This document shows positions 26,151 to 38,100 of a stretch of DNA of 64,000 nucleotides, one piece after another. Both the position numbers and the translations under genes were made by a program. Positions within the stretch are counted from its first letter, which is position 1, and the number at the start of each line of letters is the position of its first letter. Origin of the DNA: Nomia melanderi. Taxonomy: Eukaryota > Arthropoda > Insecta > Hymenoptera > Halictidae. Location: the NCBI RefSeq assembly GCF_051020985.1, contig NC_135009.1, positions 12,532,606 to 12,596,605 on the forward strand, written 5' to 3'. Below the pieces are notes generated by a model, which saw only the letters and a list, made by a program, of their open reading frames with translations, searched no databases and was not told where the DNA came from.

Positions 26151-28749
26151 AACAGTAGTCGCTTGAAAGAGGTTCAAAGCGAGTGACGAACGAATTACCG
26201 GGAAGTTTACCAATCCCGCGCACTTCTGTCCTCGCCGCTCGTATCTCGCTCTCTCTACCCCCCGTCCCGTCCCTCCGCGCCGTCCTCGTGGGCTCGTCTT
26301 TTTTATATATTAATCCCACCGCAACGACCCGCTGATAATCTTGGAAAGGGCTGTTTTAAATTGGCTCCTTTGACGCGATACGCCGCGCGATGAGTTTCAT
26401 ATCGGAATAATTTTCGAGCATCCCTCCTGCCCTCTTCGCCACGCCGCTGCTCCCGCCTCCCTTTTCCTTCCTTTTGCAAAACCGCCGTTTTTACCCGCGG
26501 CCCGTCGACGAGTTACGATATGGACGCTGTAAACGACTCCCCGGACCCGCGGCACCGACGTGATCCGCGTGAATCGTAGCGAGTGATTCTGCGATCGGTC
26601 CGACGCGTCGTGGCGCAAGATTTCGGGACGAGCCTGTCGCGTCGCGGCGTAGGAAACGCTGAAAAAATCTTTATCAACGCGCATTAGCAGTTGATTTTTC
26701 TCCTATTGTGAAAACAATGGTCTACTGATTCTAATGATACCAAGACGAGTGCTCCTATTCGTTGCAAGTGTAACAAAATCGTAAATAAAGCGTCGGAAAC
26801 GTAATGCATGGCATCGAATCGGTTATTTTAGAATATGGATCAATACAGAAATGTAGATAACAAAAGAATAACGTTTATCGGAAAGTAAAGAAAAGACATT
26901 CATGGAAAGCTTGCTAACACGTTGATGCCATGAGAATTTCGATCGTTTCGTATAACACTCATTCTTTCGTAACAAAGGCAAATGGTATTAGAAATTACTA
27001 TTAATGATTCTCATACTGCACTGCTATCTAGCTACTTAAGTTACTGAATACTTCTATTCTACACTCGTTTCCTTTATCACAGCTGCTCTCGAGTAATTTG
27101 GAAGCACCGGTGACCACCGTGGCAGTCAGTGAGTTAAAAATCACAAATTTCGAGAACCCAGAGGTAACTCAAACAATCCCCGGCGCGTCAAATATCCGAG
27201 ATTTTCGTGTTCTCGCGCAATTATGCTTTCAAGAACCCGTCGAAACGCGACCCGAACAATTTCGACTGGATTATAACATCGCGCACCGGAAGCTCGCAGG
27301 TTCCCGCGGAACTCTAGCCGCGTAAACAGACCGCGTTATCACTTTCCAGCTCGTTCCTCGAGGCGCGGGAGGAGGAGGAAGGGGTGCGTCTCGCCGTCAC
27401 GCGGAAATCGTAATTTTTACGACATTAGCTCACCGCGCGGCGATTTGTCATTGCGCTCATCACCGTGGATCGTTTGCCGGACATTAATCACCGTCGGGGA
27501 CGGCGGGGCGGTGCGCGCAGGGACCGCGAAGAGGTTCAGCGCGGCCGTCGATGCGCTCGAGAAACAAAAGTTTCACGGGTAGCCGTCTCCCGGCCATGAT
27601 GAATCCACCGGTAGCCAATTAAGTCCCCGCGGTGTCGTTAAACTACTACTCGTTAGCGCTAAAATGTCGGTCCGTCGAATAGGTAGGGCGGTTTAAAACG
27701 AGGAAACGGACGTGAAAAACGACAATTAGCCGGGCGTCGCGGCGTTATCGCTTTCAGGAAACCGGCGCGGTCGGGCTCCGGCGAAATTGTTACATAAAAT
27801 CGCGCTCGCGACACCCGGACGATTTCTGTGCGGACGGAATGGCTGTTGTCGCTCGGGAGACGCGGACAGTCAATAAAGGACGCGTTTTAATCGGCGATAA
27901 CGCCGCCGCGGGTCGTCGGGGAGCCGAGACGGGCACGAAAGCCGGCGATTATCGCGCAACGCAGTGTCGCCGCGTCGGTAAACCGTCGGGATTCGCTTAG
28001 TAACCGAACCGTTACGTAAAAACGATCCCGTACCACAAGATTTATCCCTCGATTAACCGATATCCTCCGTCTACCTCGAACACCGACTCCCGTAATAAAT
28101 AGAACGTCCCCGAAACCGGAAGAAAGAGACGAAAAGGTGTACCATCGAACGCGTTAAAGCGCAAATAACGCCGTACAGGCGGCGCGCGCACCGCTCGAAT
28201 TACAATTTCAATTCGGTGTAATACACGGCAACGGGAAGCTGTTCCAGGAAACGGTAACTTATAATTTTCTCAGATCTTGATCGTCAAATTAAGGCCATCG
28301 TTACGTCGGGTAGCGGCAGCAGCAGCGGCGGCGGCGGTGCTGGTGGTGGCGGTGGTACCCTCTCCGCGTTGCGCCGCTCCGCTCCGCGGCGAGACATAAA
28401 TACCGAACGATCGCTAATCTAATCAGCGCATTGTTCCGCGGCCGGCTAAATGCGGCGTAGGCGAGTTTAATTCGCGCCTAAACAGTCGGCGAGAAAAGAA
28501 AGTCCGCCTGCGCCGTTTCGCGACGTTTCTTCTCTCGCGGCGGATATTTTAAAATGCGAGGAAATGAAATCGCCTGGTTGCCCCCGCTCGCTCGCTCGCT
28601 CGTTTGAGAACCGGGAAGATGGTAAAATAAAGTAATTGTTGCTATTACCGGCGCGACGCGCGCCGGTGTTAGTGAATTGCTCGTGTACCTGCACGGTACC
28701 TGGCTCGGCGGATCGTCGCTGGTGTAGGTAACCGAGCGACGAACGTTCC

Positions 28750-28770
28750 CTCTCTCTCTCTCTCTCTCTC
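28750..28770 (+). repeat. (CT)n microsatellite
   Basis: About ten CT units, followed by further interrupted CTCTC runs to about 28782. The opposite strand reads GAGAG, the core of GAGA-factor sites. Confidence 0.85.
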
Positions 28771-31700
28771 GCTCTCTCGCTCCCCCTGCCCGCCCCCTTT
28801 GTCCCTGTATTCCGCCGCGGCTTGTGAGAATCCGGGCAATTACGTGGGCTCCGCTCGCTAAGGAATATCTGGCTTGTTTATAACGAATTAATTTAGATGT
28901 CTTAATTGCCATCGGTTAATTGTTGTGGAACCCGGTGCGCGAACACGGCCGCGATCCTCGCCGCGGATCCTCTCCTCAAAGACACCCGGAATTCGCGAAA
29001 TGGGATTGCGTTGCTTTCACCGTGGCGTTCCGCGCTTCCGCTCCCCGCGATCGTTCATTAAACTCCGCGTGTGTACCGGCGCACACGGCCGCAGTTCGAC
29101 ATTTATATAACCGAGCGAGACGTTTTTAATAGAGCCGGCCGTGCGCAATGCCATTCGCGTGAAACCGCGACGCTATTACTGTCGGCGATCCCGATACTGC
29201 TCGGTGTCGATTGATATTCGCGATCGACGGACCGACGCGGAATCGTTGAAAGAAATATCGTTGGCTGAGGATAACTCGATACCTCCACGATTCGATCGAA
29301 AAATCTTGCATCGATCTCGAGTTCACGCTGTGGGGCGTGAATGGATATTGCGAGCGAATAAATATTGTGAAACGCGGGTTCCCGCGATGCGGGCTTTTAT
29401 AATGCGCCGAGGGTATTGCGATTTTTGTACGTGTAAAATTGGATTAATAGGTGCTTTATTGTTTTAATAGGTGAACTACAAGTTTGACAGTAGTTTATTA
29501 CTCGATTATCTAATTTTTCGTAAACATTTGAAGCTAAGTTTTTGGGGTAGCTATGTTTTCACACTTCAAATGCTCGCCCCGTCCATAATAATTAAAATTT
29601 CGAGAAATCCTTAAGCTATGTTTTAGATAATATATTTCTGTTTAGAAAATCTCAAATATTTTTGTCTTCGGATATTTTAATCGCTCGCAATCAAGGAAAA
29701 CAATGGAGTTTTTACGAAAAGCTGTTCCGAAGGCAGCGAATAACTGCGCCATTTTGTAATATATTGGTTAATGGTTATCAACAAAAGAGTTTCTAAAGTT
29801 TACCTTTATTGAGAACGTCTCTAGACGATGTCGCCCCTTAAACGTTTCGTTAATATCGTACAGTTAATGCGAGAATTACCCTCGCATAACGCGATTTCAT
29901 ACGACGCGCGTTATTAACCGCGTTACACGGAAGTCTGGTGTATATCGACTGACGGAAGGTTAACGAATTCCCATTGAATAAAATAAATCCGAGCTCGGCG
30001 TTGAATCCGAGATCTCCACCAAATACATTGTACGATTAAATCATCGGGGCCTGTTTTTGTATCCTTCTGACTCCTTTTGATCAGGCCCGAGGCGCCCTTT
30101 ATAATTTGGAACGAGTAGCGGGCGTTATCTCGCGGTCTCGATCGTGTAATTATTTCAATTAAAAGCTAACGGAATCCTGGTGCGGGTAAATGGCAGGGGT
30201 TAAAGGCAGACGGACGGATAGGGGGAGGGGGAGGTGGGGGGAATCGATTAAAGTTAGCTTACACGGTGCGTTGAATTTTATAAATTCCCTGGTCATTAGC
30301 GGGCTCGAGGAAATGATAAAAATTAAACGCGTACGCGTCGGCGGCGATTACAAACGCACATTATTCTCGCTTTCCTCCTGGGAAAGTTAAGGCATCGAGC
30401 GTGTTAATTATAATGAACGTTAAGTAACCGCCGCTATATACGCGCGGGGCCGCTATTATCGTTTGTACCGAGCAACAAAATCGCGCAGTCCTGCATCACA
30501 TCGGGGAAAGCAGTTTACAGCTTGTTACTTATCGCGATGGAGTGCACTAATGCGGTAATGCACGAGAAATCCTATCGACCGGCAAATCTACCATGAATCG
30601 AGCATAACGATGTTCGAAACGGTGCAACCGTCGCGGCGCGATGCATTTTTCGCAATTTCTCGCCGGCCACGATTTTGTTTCCCATTTTACTCGCGCTCCG
30701 TCTTCCTTCTTCCCCCCTCGCGCCCCTCTTTTTCGTACTATCCGTTCATCTTTCGTTTACTAACGACGACACGCGAACGATGAACCAATTCCTATCGCTC
30801 GCGCGCACGCACCGCCCCGTGAAACGCAAAATTACGTTACAACAAATTAGAACCAGTCACCATTATCTAGATCCCGCGTGATTTAAACAACTCGTTTAAC
30901 GCGAACAGGCCGTTGTTTTCGCAACCGATGTCCGAATACCCGATTGTGCCGCGCGATCCCCTATCGTCGCTCTTTTTAACGCGGATTTTCAACGCGACGA
31001 AATATCCATATCGCGCCGGCGAAAATGACGAGGGAAGCGCGTCGATTGCAGGTGGAACGCGCAACCGTCGAGGCTATGGCTCCTTCACACGACAGCCTGG
31101 CACACGAAATGCTTCTCCAAAGAATACCAGCCGAAATTACTGACGTATTTTTCGTAATCAGTGGAAGCTGTATACATACAGCCATTCCTCTGAGAAAATG
31201 TTAAACGAATCAATACAGTAACGCACAAATTAATATATAAATCAGTAGCAATCTCAATAATTTCATTTTCACAGTTTCCATAGGAAAACGAAGTTAACGT
31301 ATCTTAACCGGTCAAGTGTGCGAGTTTAAAAGTTGATTTCAAATCCTGCGTTTCCATTAATTTAACTTCACATCAATTCCTATATTCTCCGATCGATATT
31401 TTTCTCCAATTTGTCTCCAATTTGTTCTTCATTTTATAACTACTTAATTAGATACTGTATGAATAAATGAACACGAAGTATCGGTACATTCAACGTTAAC
31501 CAATACGATTGCTCGGTAGTTTCAGCGTGGAATACTAATCGCCACCCACTCCGACGTTATTTTCAAGCAGATTCCACTGCGGAAACGACTCGCTCCCTTC
31601 GCCCCGGCTCCGGAACCGAACGCGATTCGCTCGGTCATGTCGGGAATAAAAAGTGAACGGCGCGAGACGTCGCCCCGACGGCATAAATCGCGCGTCGAAC

Positions 31701-33146
31701 GCAACAGAGAGATTTAATTGCATCGTTATCGGAATAATCAGAGCGACGATCGTTGCTCGACGATGCACCGGACACGCGTATTATTTCCCAATTACACGTT
31801 GGCCCGTTCAAACTCGTACGCTCGGCCCTGATTTTCACTCGAATACGATTTCTCGGTTCCGCGAATAATGTGACACTGTATTATTCTCCTCGCCCGCCGA
31901 TCGAGAGATCGGGGCCGATAAGATCGCGCTCGTTACGAGGAAAAAAGTGGCGCACGGCCGCGGGGAGATATCGCCGGAACCGTGTCGAACGTCGACGATC
32001 GTTCCCGCGATAAATTATCCTTAATTCCGAGGGTGAAATCGCGGGACGGGCGCGTCTCTCGTTCGAAGAACAGCTGAGGAATAGTCAACCAGTCGATTCG
32101 AACGGTCAACCCACGAACAACGCGATTAATACTGCACGACCGGTCAAATAACCGATTTCGAAATTTGATTGAAAGTTCCGCGTTTCATTTCAGTCCTTCG
32201 ACTTTACATCGGTTCCTATATTGTCCGATTACTCGGTTCTTCAATTTTGACGTTTCCTTTAGCTTCTGTTTTCATTCAGAAAAGCTTATCTCCCAATTCG
32301 TTTAACTTTATTCTGTAAGTCTAGTGTTAACGAATTCGAGTCGGAGAAATTCTTGGTTTCTCGGTTTGGAAGTTACGCCGTCGTTCATGCGAGTGCCGAT
32401 TGAATATAACGCTTTAATAATTTATTTGCAGAAATTTGAGGAGCACCAGCGTCGTAGTTGCACGTAATGCAATTACATCACGATTATAGTAGAAACTGAT
32501 AAACTTCTTAACTAGTAGTTCACTTACCGCAAAGGTTTAATTTGTTCCGCGTTACACGAGACTCGCGGCCCGAACTCGCACTAACGTAACGATTTTGTCT
32601 TGTTATCGAAACCGTGCTCTTAGATATACCTACTCCAGATCCACGAAAGAAACCGTGCAATTGAAGTGCCGCATTACGCAATTAATAATCCGGTTGTTGC
32701 AATTTTCGACCGTGTTACTCGAGACCCTGCGTAACCGGAGCACCGCGTTGTGCGTGTACACCCAGCGCCCGCCAACATTTTCGAAAGTACCGTGAATCGG
32801 GCGCCACGTTTGCGTCCCGCGCGAGTCCGCGAGTGCCTCGATCCGCGTCCAATTCGAAATTCGAGTTCGATCGTCGGCCCGGCGTAATCGATTCGAGAAA
32901 TCGTTAACCGGCCGGAAATCGGTAATCGGCCGGAATAATCGGACGCTTTTATATCCGCTTACGTTTCTTTCGTCCAGCGGCGCGTGTTAGTCGCGGACAC
33001 GCATTTTTCTACGTGAAAAGGGGACAGGCCGGCCCTTTTTCTGCTCCCGCAGCTTTTTTCCCGGCGATTCCGTCGTGTTAATCGGAGTCAAGCTGCGCGC
33101 GGCGTATCCCTCCGTAATGAGAATTACACCGTTTCCGTTCTCCCCC

Positions 33147-33164
33147 CTCTCTCTCTCTCTCTCT
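33147..33164 (+). repeat. (CT)n microsatellite
   Basis: About nine CT units inside a longer pyrimidine tract (33137-33200) in noncoding DNA. Confidence 0.8.
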
Positions 33165-34587
33165 TTCTCTCTTCTTTTTTCCCGGTTTTCCTCCCGTCCC
33201 GTCGAAGTTATCCAGGAATACGCTCGCCCGTCCACGCGAGATCCATTCGACGAACGGGATATATACTAATCGTACGGTTCATTACGGGCGCACACGCTCG
33301 CGATGACTATGACTGATGCTAAGCCACGACGAATCGCGATGCGCATTACGAATAAATATCGCACTCTTTGCCGCTCCGTGTCCCGTCTAATGCGCCCGCG
33401 ATGATTACCGCTTGGGTGGGTTTCGAAAACGGACAGACGTCCCGTTTAATTAAATATTCCGTGTCATGCGACGCTTACCTTTCTCGCCGGCGTGAAAAAA
33501 ATCTGTCGCGCGGCTGGGCACGAAACTCACTCGACTTCGAGTCGAATCGGGAAAACGGGACAGCGGAACGCTTTCGACGTCCGTTCGGCTGGATGGAACG
33601 GATCGCGAGCACCTGCTCGATCTTCCGTCGTTGTTCAACCGTATGTCGGATTCAATTGAATCATGCGTGTCGTTGATCGCGATCGACGCCGGAGAACATC
33701 GAAGAAACGCGATTCGTCTTCGATCCGTCGAACGGGGACAGACGGCTCGAGGACCATTAGAAATGTTCGGTTTCCGGTGTTAAACGATCGATCAGGGCGC
33801 CCGGCCGATCAATGGAAAGCCGAAATCTATCACGGAAATCCGTAATTCCGGCTAATGGCGGCCGCGGCAGGCGATTCAGCCGATTCCGTGCTCGCCATCT
33901 ATCTTCCGGCGCGGTGGTAGCGAAGAAAGAAGGCATAATTAAATTAAATTAAGCCCGGCTGAGCTCTCTCGGCCCTCTCCCCCCCCCTCTCCGCTGGTTT
34001 CCCCACTGCCTTCCTACTCGTCGTTGTCCTACCAGCGACGATAGCAGCTCCGACGCCGCCTTTATTTGCAAGCAATTTGCGCTCGCGGATCCCCGCTGCA
34101 AAAAATCTGAAAATAATGCCGCCGTATTAATCATATCCCTCCGCCCTTTATCCCTCTTCCTTCTCCGCTGCTTCGCTCCTGCCTCTCCCCACCAATCTGT
34201 TCCTCGTCCGTGCGCCGCCGACATACTTACGCCCCGTCCTCGGCCGTATTTACGACCAAAAAACCCGCGTATCCGTGCACGCGGACCGGCCAGCCGCAAT
34301 TTACACTGTTTTCGCAGTGCGACTATATGAAATTCCTGTGGCGTCCTCATGGTATCCTTACAGAGTTGAACCTTAATAAGTCGAATCGCGGGCAAGGCGA
34401 GAGATCTTCGGGTTGTAGAGGAGTTTTGTCTTAATCGGTTTTCGGATGAAGATGGTTAGATCGGTGGGATTCGTAGAGGATTCGTAAGATGATCAGAGAG
34501 TGATGCTGCGGGATACGTTGTGTCTATAAATTACAAACGCGCGGCAACAACGGTAATAAAATTTCGTCCTACATGCAGAAGTTGTAA

Positions 34588-34609
34588 AAATGTAGAAATT
34601 TCTACATTT
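34588..34609. repeat. Perfect 22-bp palindrome with flanking direct repeats
   Basis: Arms AAATGTAGAAA and TTTCTACATTT are exact reverse complements with no spacer. Direct repeats flank it: GCAGAAGTTGT at 34576-34586 and GTAGAAGTTGT at 34610-34620. It lies about 400 bp past the DDX31 stop codon and beyond the candidate poly(A) signal. It may be a dimeric protein-binding site, a hairpin or the trace of a small insertion. Confidence 0.7.
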
Positions 34610-34733
34610 GTAGAAGTTGTGCTTCCGTATCCGAATTCCGGAGGTTCGACTGCGTTCTACGTTCGTATTCCACATCCACTGCAAGAACATTTCATCTCGT
34701 TGCGTGCCGTGATCCAATTTCCTTTACCAAAAA

Positions 34734-34739
34734 TTTATT
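34734..34739 (-). terminator. Candidate poly(A) signal of the DDX31 gene
   Basis: AATAAA on the minus strand, about 270 bases past the stop codon at 35008. I saw no other AATAAA between it and the stop. The hexamer is short, so this is a plausible assignment only. Confidence 0.45.
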
Positions 34740-35007
34740 TCTCGACGTGACACGCGGGCGCGCCGAAACACCGGCGACAACAACAATTCTGTACAAGATA
34801 GTATCGCTCGCGGCAGTAGCGGTTACGCAAGCCGCGTGTAACGGGGACAAAACGAACAGTCCGGGGATTCGCGGAAAGTCCGGTAACCTGATTTCGCCCG
34901 GTTAACCGTACGGTTAAAAGGAGGGTGAGTATTTACACGAGAGGTGGGAATCACGGCAAACGAAATCGCATTCTGTTTACCAGCCAGTCGAGGTGATAAT
35001 GCGACGC

Positions 35008-35155
35008 TCACGATTTCTTTGGCTTCTTCACGGCCGGCTCGAGGCCGCTTCCGTACTCCGAGGTGTTGAGCATCCTGACGTTCCTCAGCGACCCCGTCCT
35101 CGCATGGTCGCGCGGCCCCTGCTGCTGCTGCTTCCTCCGGGGCACCCCGTCGGGC
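35008..35155 (-). CDS. DDX31: DDX31 exon 8: C-terminal tail and stop
   Basis: Completes codon 958 (AG|G, arginine) and encodes the last 48 residues, ending SEYGSGLEPAVKKPKKS and a TGA stop. The SEY-SG segment resembles the tail of vertebrate DDX31. Contains a short glutamine run. Acceptor TTTTCAG|GCCCGA. Confidence 0.88.
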
Positions 35156-38100
35156 CTGAAAATCGCACGGGCCGCCGGCTTAATCGTCGCGTTAGGGCTA
35201 ACCCGCAATTTTCGGTAATTCAACGTAAACGACATGTGGCGAGGACAGAGCGCGGTAATCGAAAATCGGCAAAAAGCCGGGACTCGCTTTGATAACCCCG
35301 GCGACGCGGCGTTACCGGGCCCTGTCTTCCCTCGCGAATTCGTGCAACTGCCGTGTCGAATTCACTCGTCCCGAACTTTTTCTTCGTCGATCCGTATTAT
35401 TCGGTTCGTATTCGCTGCGACGGAAACTATATTCCGTCGGAATCCGTGGAAATTTGGATGGAGGATCTTCTGGGGATTGCAGGCAGTGCTGGGCAACCTG
35501 AGGCTAACTGATGTTCAGAAATGACGATGTACGGACTTCTGTTCTTGCATTATCCTTGTATCGGGTTCATCGATAGATATTAGTAAATTGAATCCTCTTA
35601 TTTTTCTAATATTCCGTCGATCCATTCTTGTTATAGAGAATATCAAATTTTCGATTTTGGTCCACACAGTATATTAAATTTTCAATTCTGTCCGATAAGA
35701 CAAAGGTTGCTCGGCACTAGTAAGGAAGGTTCATCGAAGTCTCGGGGTCCGGAATCGAAGCTTCGCTGTGTTGCTGGAGGGGATAAGGCTCGAAGGTGTT
35801 CACAGGCACACAAGGATGACACGGTCGAGCAAGAGGAACGCCAACACACAGACACATTCTCACTTACGCAGGCTGCAGACGCACACAGGGACAGGCGTAA
35901 TCGCACCCACAGAGGCGTACACCACGGGTCTCTCGATCCATTGGACCGTCAGCTCGGTGCCCGCCTTTCACCCATTAAAACGGACTTGTTCTCTCTCTAC
36001 GGGCGGAGGGCACCCGTCGGTTACCCGTTCTGTGCGCCGAAAGCGCACGCCCATTCAAATCGCATTAAACAAGTTAATGCTTAATGCCGGCCCGCGGGGA
36101 AAGACCTGTGCGAGCGCGCGCGCGTGCGGCGGGCCGACCGAAACGTCGAATCAGCCTTTCGTTCGGTGTCGCGCGTTCATTAGACGCCGGGAATCTAATG
36201 AATCGGCTGCTTCGAATAATTGATGGTGCACGTTGCTGGGTAGAGAACTGGTTGATCATTGTTGGCGTGTAGGCGGAACAAAGTACAAGAAGACAGACGT
36301 GTACTTCACGAGCGGTTGAGAGAAAAGGGATCATACAGCAAGCGCGCTAATCGGACGCAAAGGTCGCCGGGTGTTAGAAGGGTAGCAGTTGCTGGCCAAC
36401 CGAGTAAACAAACGCTGGAAAAGGCAAGCGAGGAGTTCCCAGCGGGAAAGCGAACGCGGATGACAAACACGCGAGCGGAAAAAGGTGGCGAAGAGAAAAT
36501 CGGTGCGGTGACGGTGCAGCGGCGAGAGATTTCGACAAAGAGGGAGGCAGATAAGAGAGGAGAGGAATAGAGAGCGAGAGAGAGGGTCGGTCAGAGAATG
36601 AAGGGAGGAGGCTCGTGCTCGTCCCGTGGTTTCCGTAAATGGCGCAGCCAGGGCCGGAAGTAGCGGTCGCATCAGTCTGTTTAATAGCCGTATTGTATAA
36701 TTATGAACAATGGCGAGATAGAGCGAGAGGCGGAGAGTCGAGTGTCGGAGAGAGAACAGGAGAAGCCTGGAGAAGGGCAGAAGCCAGCCGAATGCCATGT
36801 GAAATGCATACCCGGCCGTGAGATAGACGGAGACGGAGCCGCGCAGGCAACGAAGAGACCAGTGACGTGTCGGCCAGACGGAGAAGAGGACGCCGCCCGG
36901 GAGGGGAACGCGAGGGAGACGGCGAACAAACGAGGATGAGCACGACGAGAGCCGTATGGCTTATGGCTGCCAACCACCGTACACACCACGTCCGCCCGTT
37001 CGTCGTACATGACGAATGACACAAAGCGACAGTTTTGACGTATCCAACCTCTCTAGGAGCCACCGGGCCTGTCCTCCGCGGCTCGGCCGGTGTGCGTGCG
37101 CTCTCTCCGCGCTCTGGCACACGTGGTTGCGTCCGCCAGTTACCGTGAAAGGGAGGGAAACGCGCTGTGCAGGGAGAAATCGGGGCGCATCGCGGTTAAC
37201 AAGCCAAGCCACGCATGAATCCGTCATTAATGCCGCGGGTATTCGACTACGATTCGTCTTTGACGATCCTCTAACCGAGACGATCGCTCTTGGGCTAGGA
37301 TGGTGATTATGGTTAGGCTTTAGGGGATCGGACCGAGACTGAAGCTTGAATCGATTAATCTTTAGGAGATCGGCGAAGAAACTTTCGATGACGTGTACAA
37401 ATTTTCAAATCTTATATAATATATTGAAGATAATCTACTGTTGTTGGTAAAGATGTTGATCCTTTAAAGGCGAGAAGAAAGAGGACGGAGTACTTACCTC
37501 TGGTTCGCCAGTTTATTGTTGTGCTGCTGCTGATTGGAACTGTTGTCTTTCTCGCGTAGCTTCTTCCCAATTCCACCGATCCGTTGCGGGGTCTCCCTCA
37601 ACGCGAAACTCTTCGCGAAGTGGCCGAGGTGAAGCTTCTTCCGGTCGAAGACCTCTCGCATATCTCGAGGGTAGCTCGAGTAAAATCGGATCCAGGAGAT
37701 GTACGCTGGAAATCATTCGAAAATAATGAAGTGGCAAGCCGTAATAAATTCGTGTAATAGAACATCGAGGATTCGTCGCAGGGGTAAATCCTCTGAACAA
37801 CCTTTTTTTATCGCGCGATCTCGCGATTAACGCGGCGTTACTGTGATAAGTACCATGAATTTATCGCGTATTTCTGCTAGGCCGTACCAGCCCCGTCGAT
37901 GTGTAAATGAGGCCACGTGCACCGTAACACGGCTGTAATCATTGGCCGCGCGCGTGTAGCGCGCCCTTATTAATCGAGCTTCCATTAAGTTCCACGGGGG
38001 TTAGCGTACCGCGATTCTATGGGGTGTGTGCCCCCGCGGCGGGCTATTAAGAGGCATTAACGGGGGTCGAGTCAAGTGCTGTGGCTAATAGTCTCCCCCT

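Larger units (their letters stand above)
1..34733. other. Gene-free flank, left side (about 35 kb)
   Basis: No reading frame here has splice-site context, recognisable domains or coding-like composition. The open frames, up to about 185 codons, lie in CpG-rich DNA where stop codons are rare, and often overlap on both strands. The stretch alternates between CpG-rich blocks and AT-rich blocks (for example about 1200-1450, 3640-3850, 6480-6760, 8580-8860, 29460-29800 and 31190-31510). TAATTA and ATTAAT words recur in or beside the CpG-rich blocks. It could be intergenic or a large intron of a gene whose exons lie outside the window. Small exons of such a gene could have been missed without comparative data. 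Confidence 0.6.

Noticed and set aside
26169..26177. tRNA B-box-like GTTCAAAGC
   Set aside because: The flanks cannot form a T-stem and no A-box lies at the right distance; similar GTTCGA words elsewhere failed the same test.
34351..34359. U12-type donor-like GTATCCTTA on the plus strand
   Set aside because: No exon precedes it and no branch-point partner follows; a chance match.
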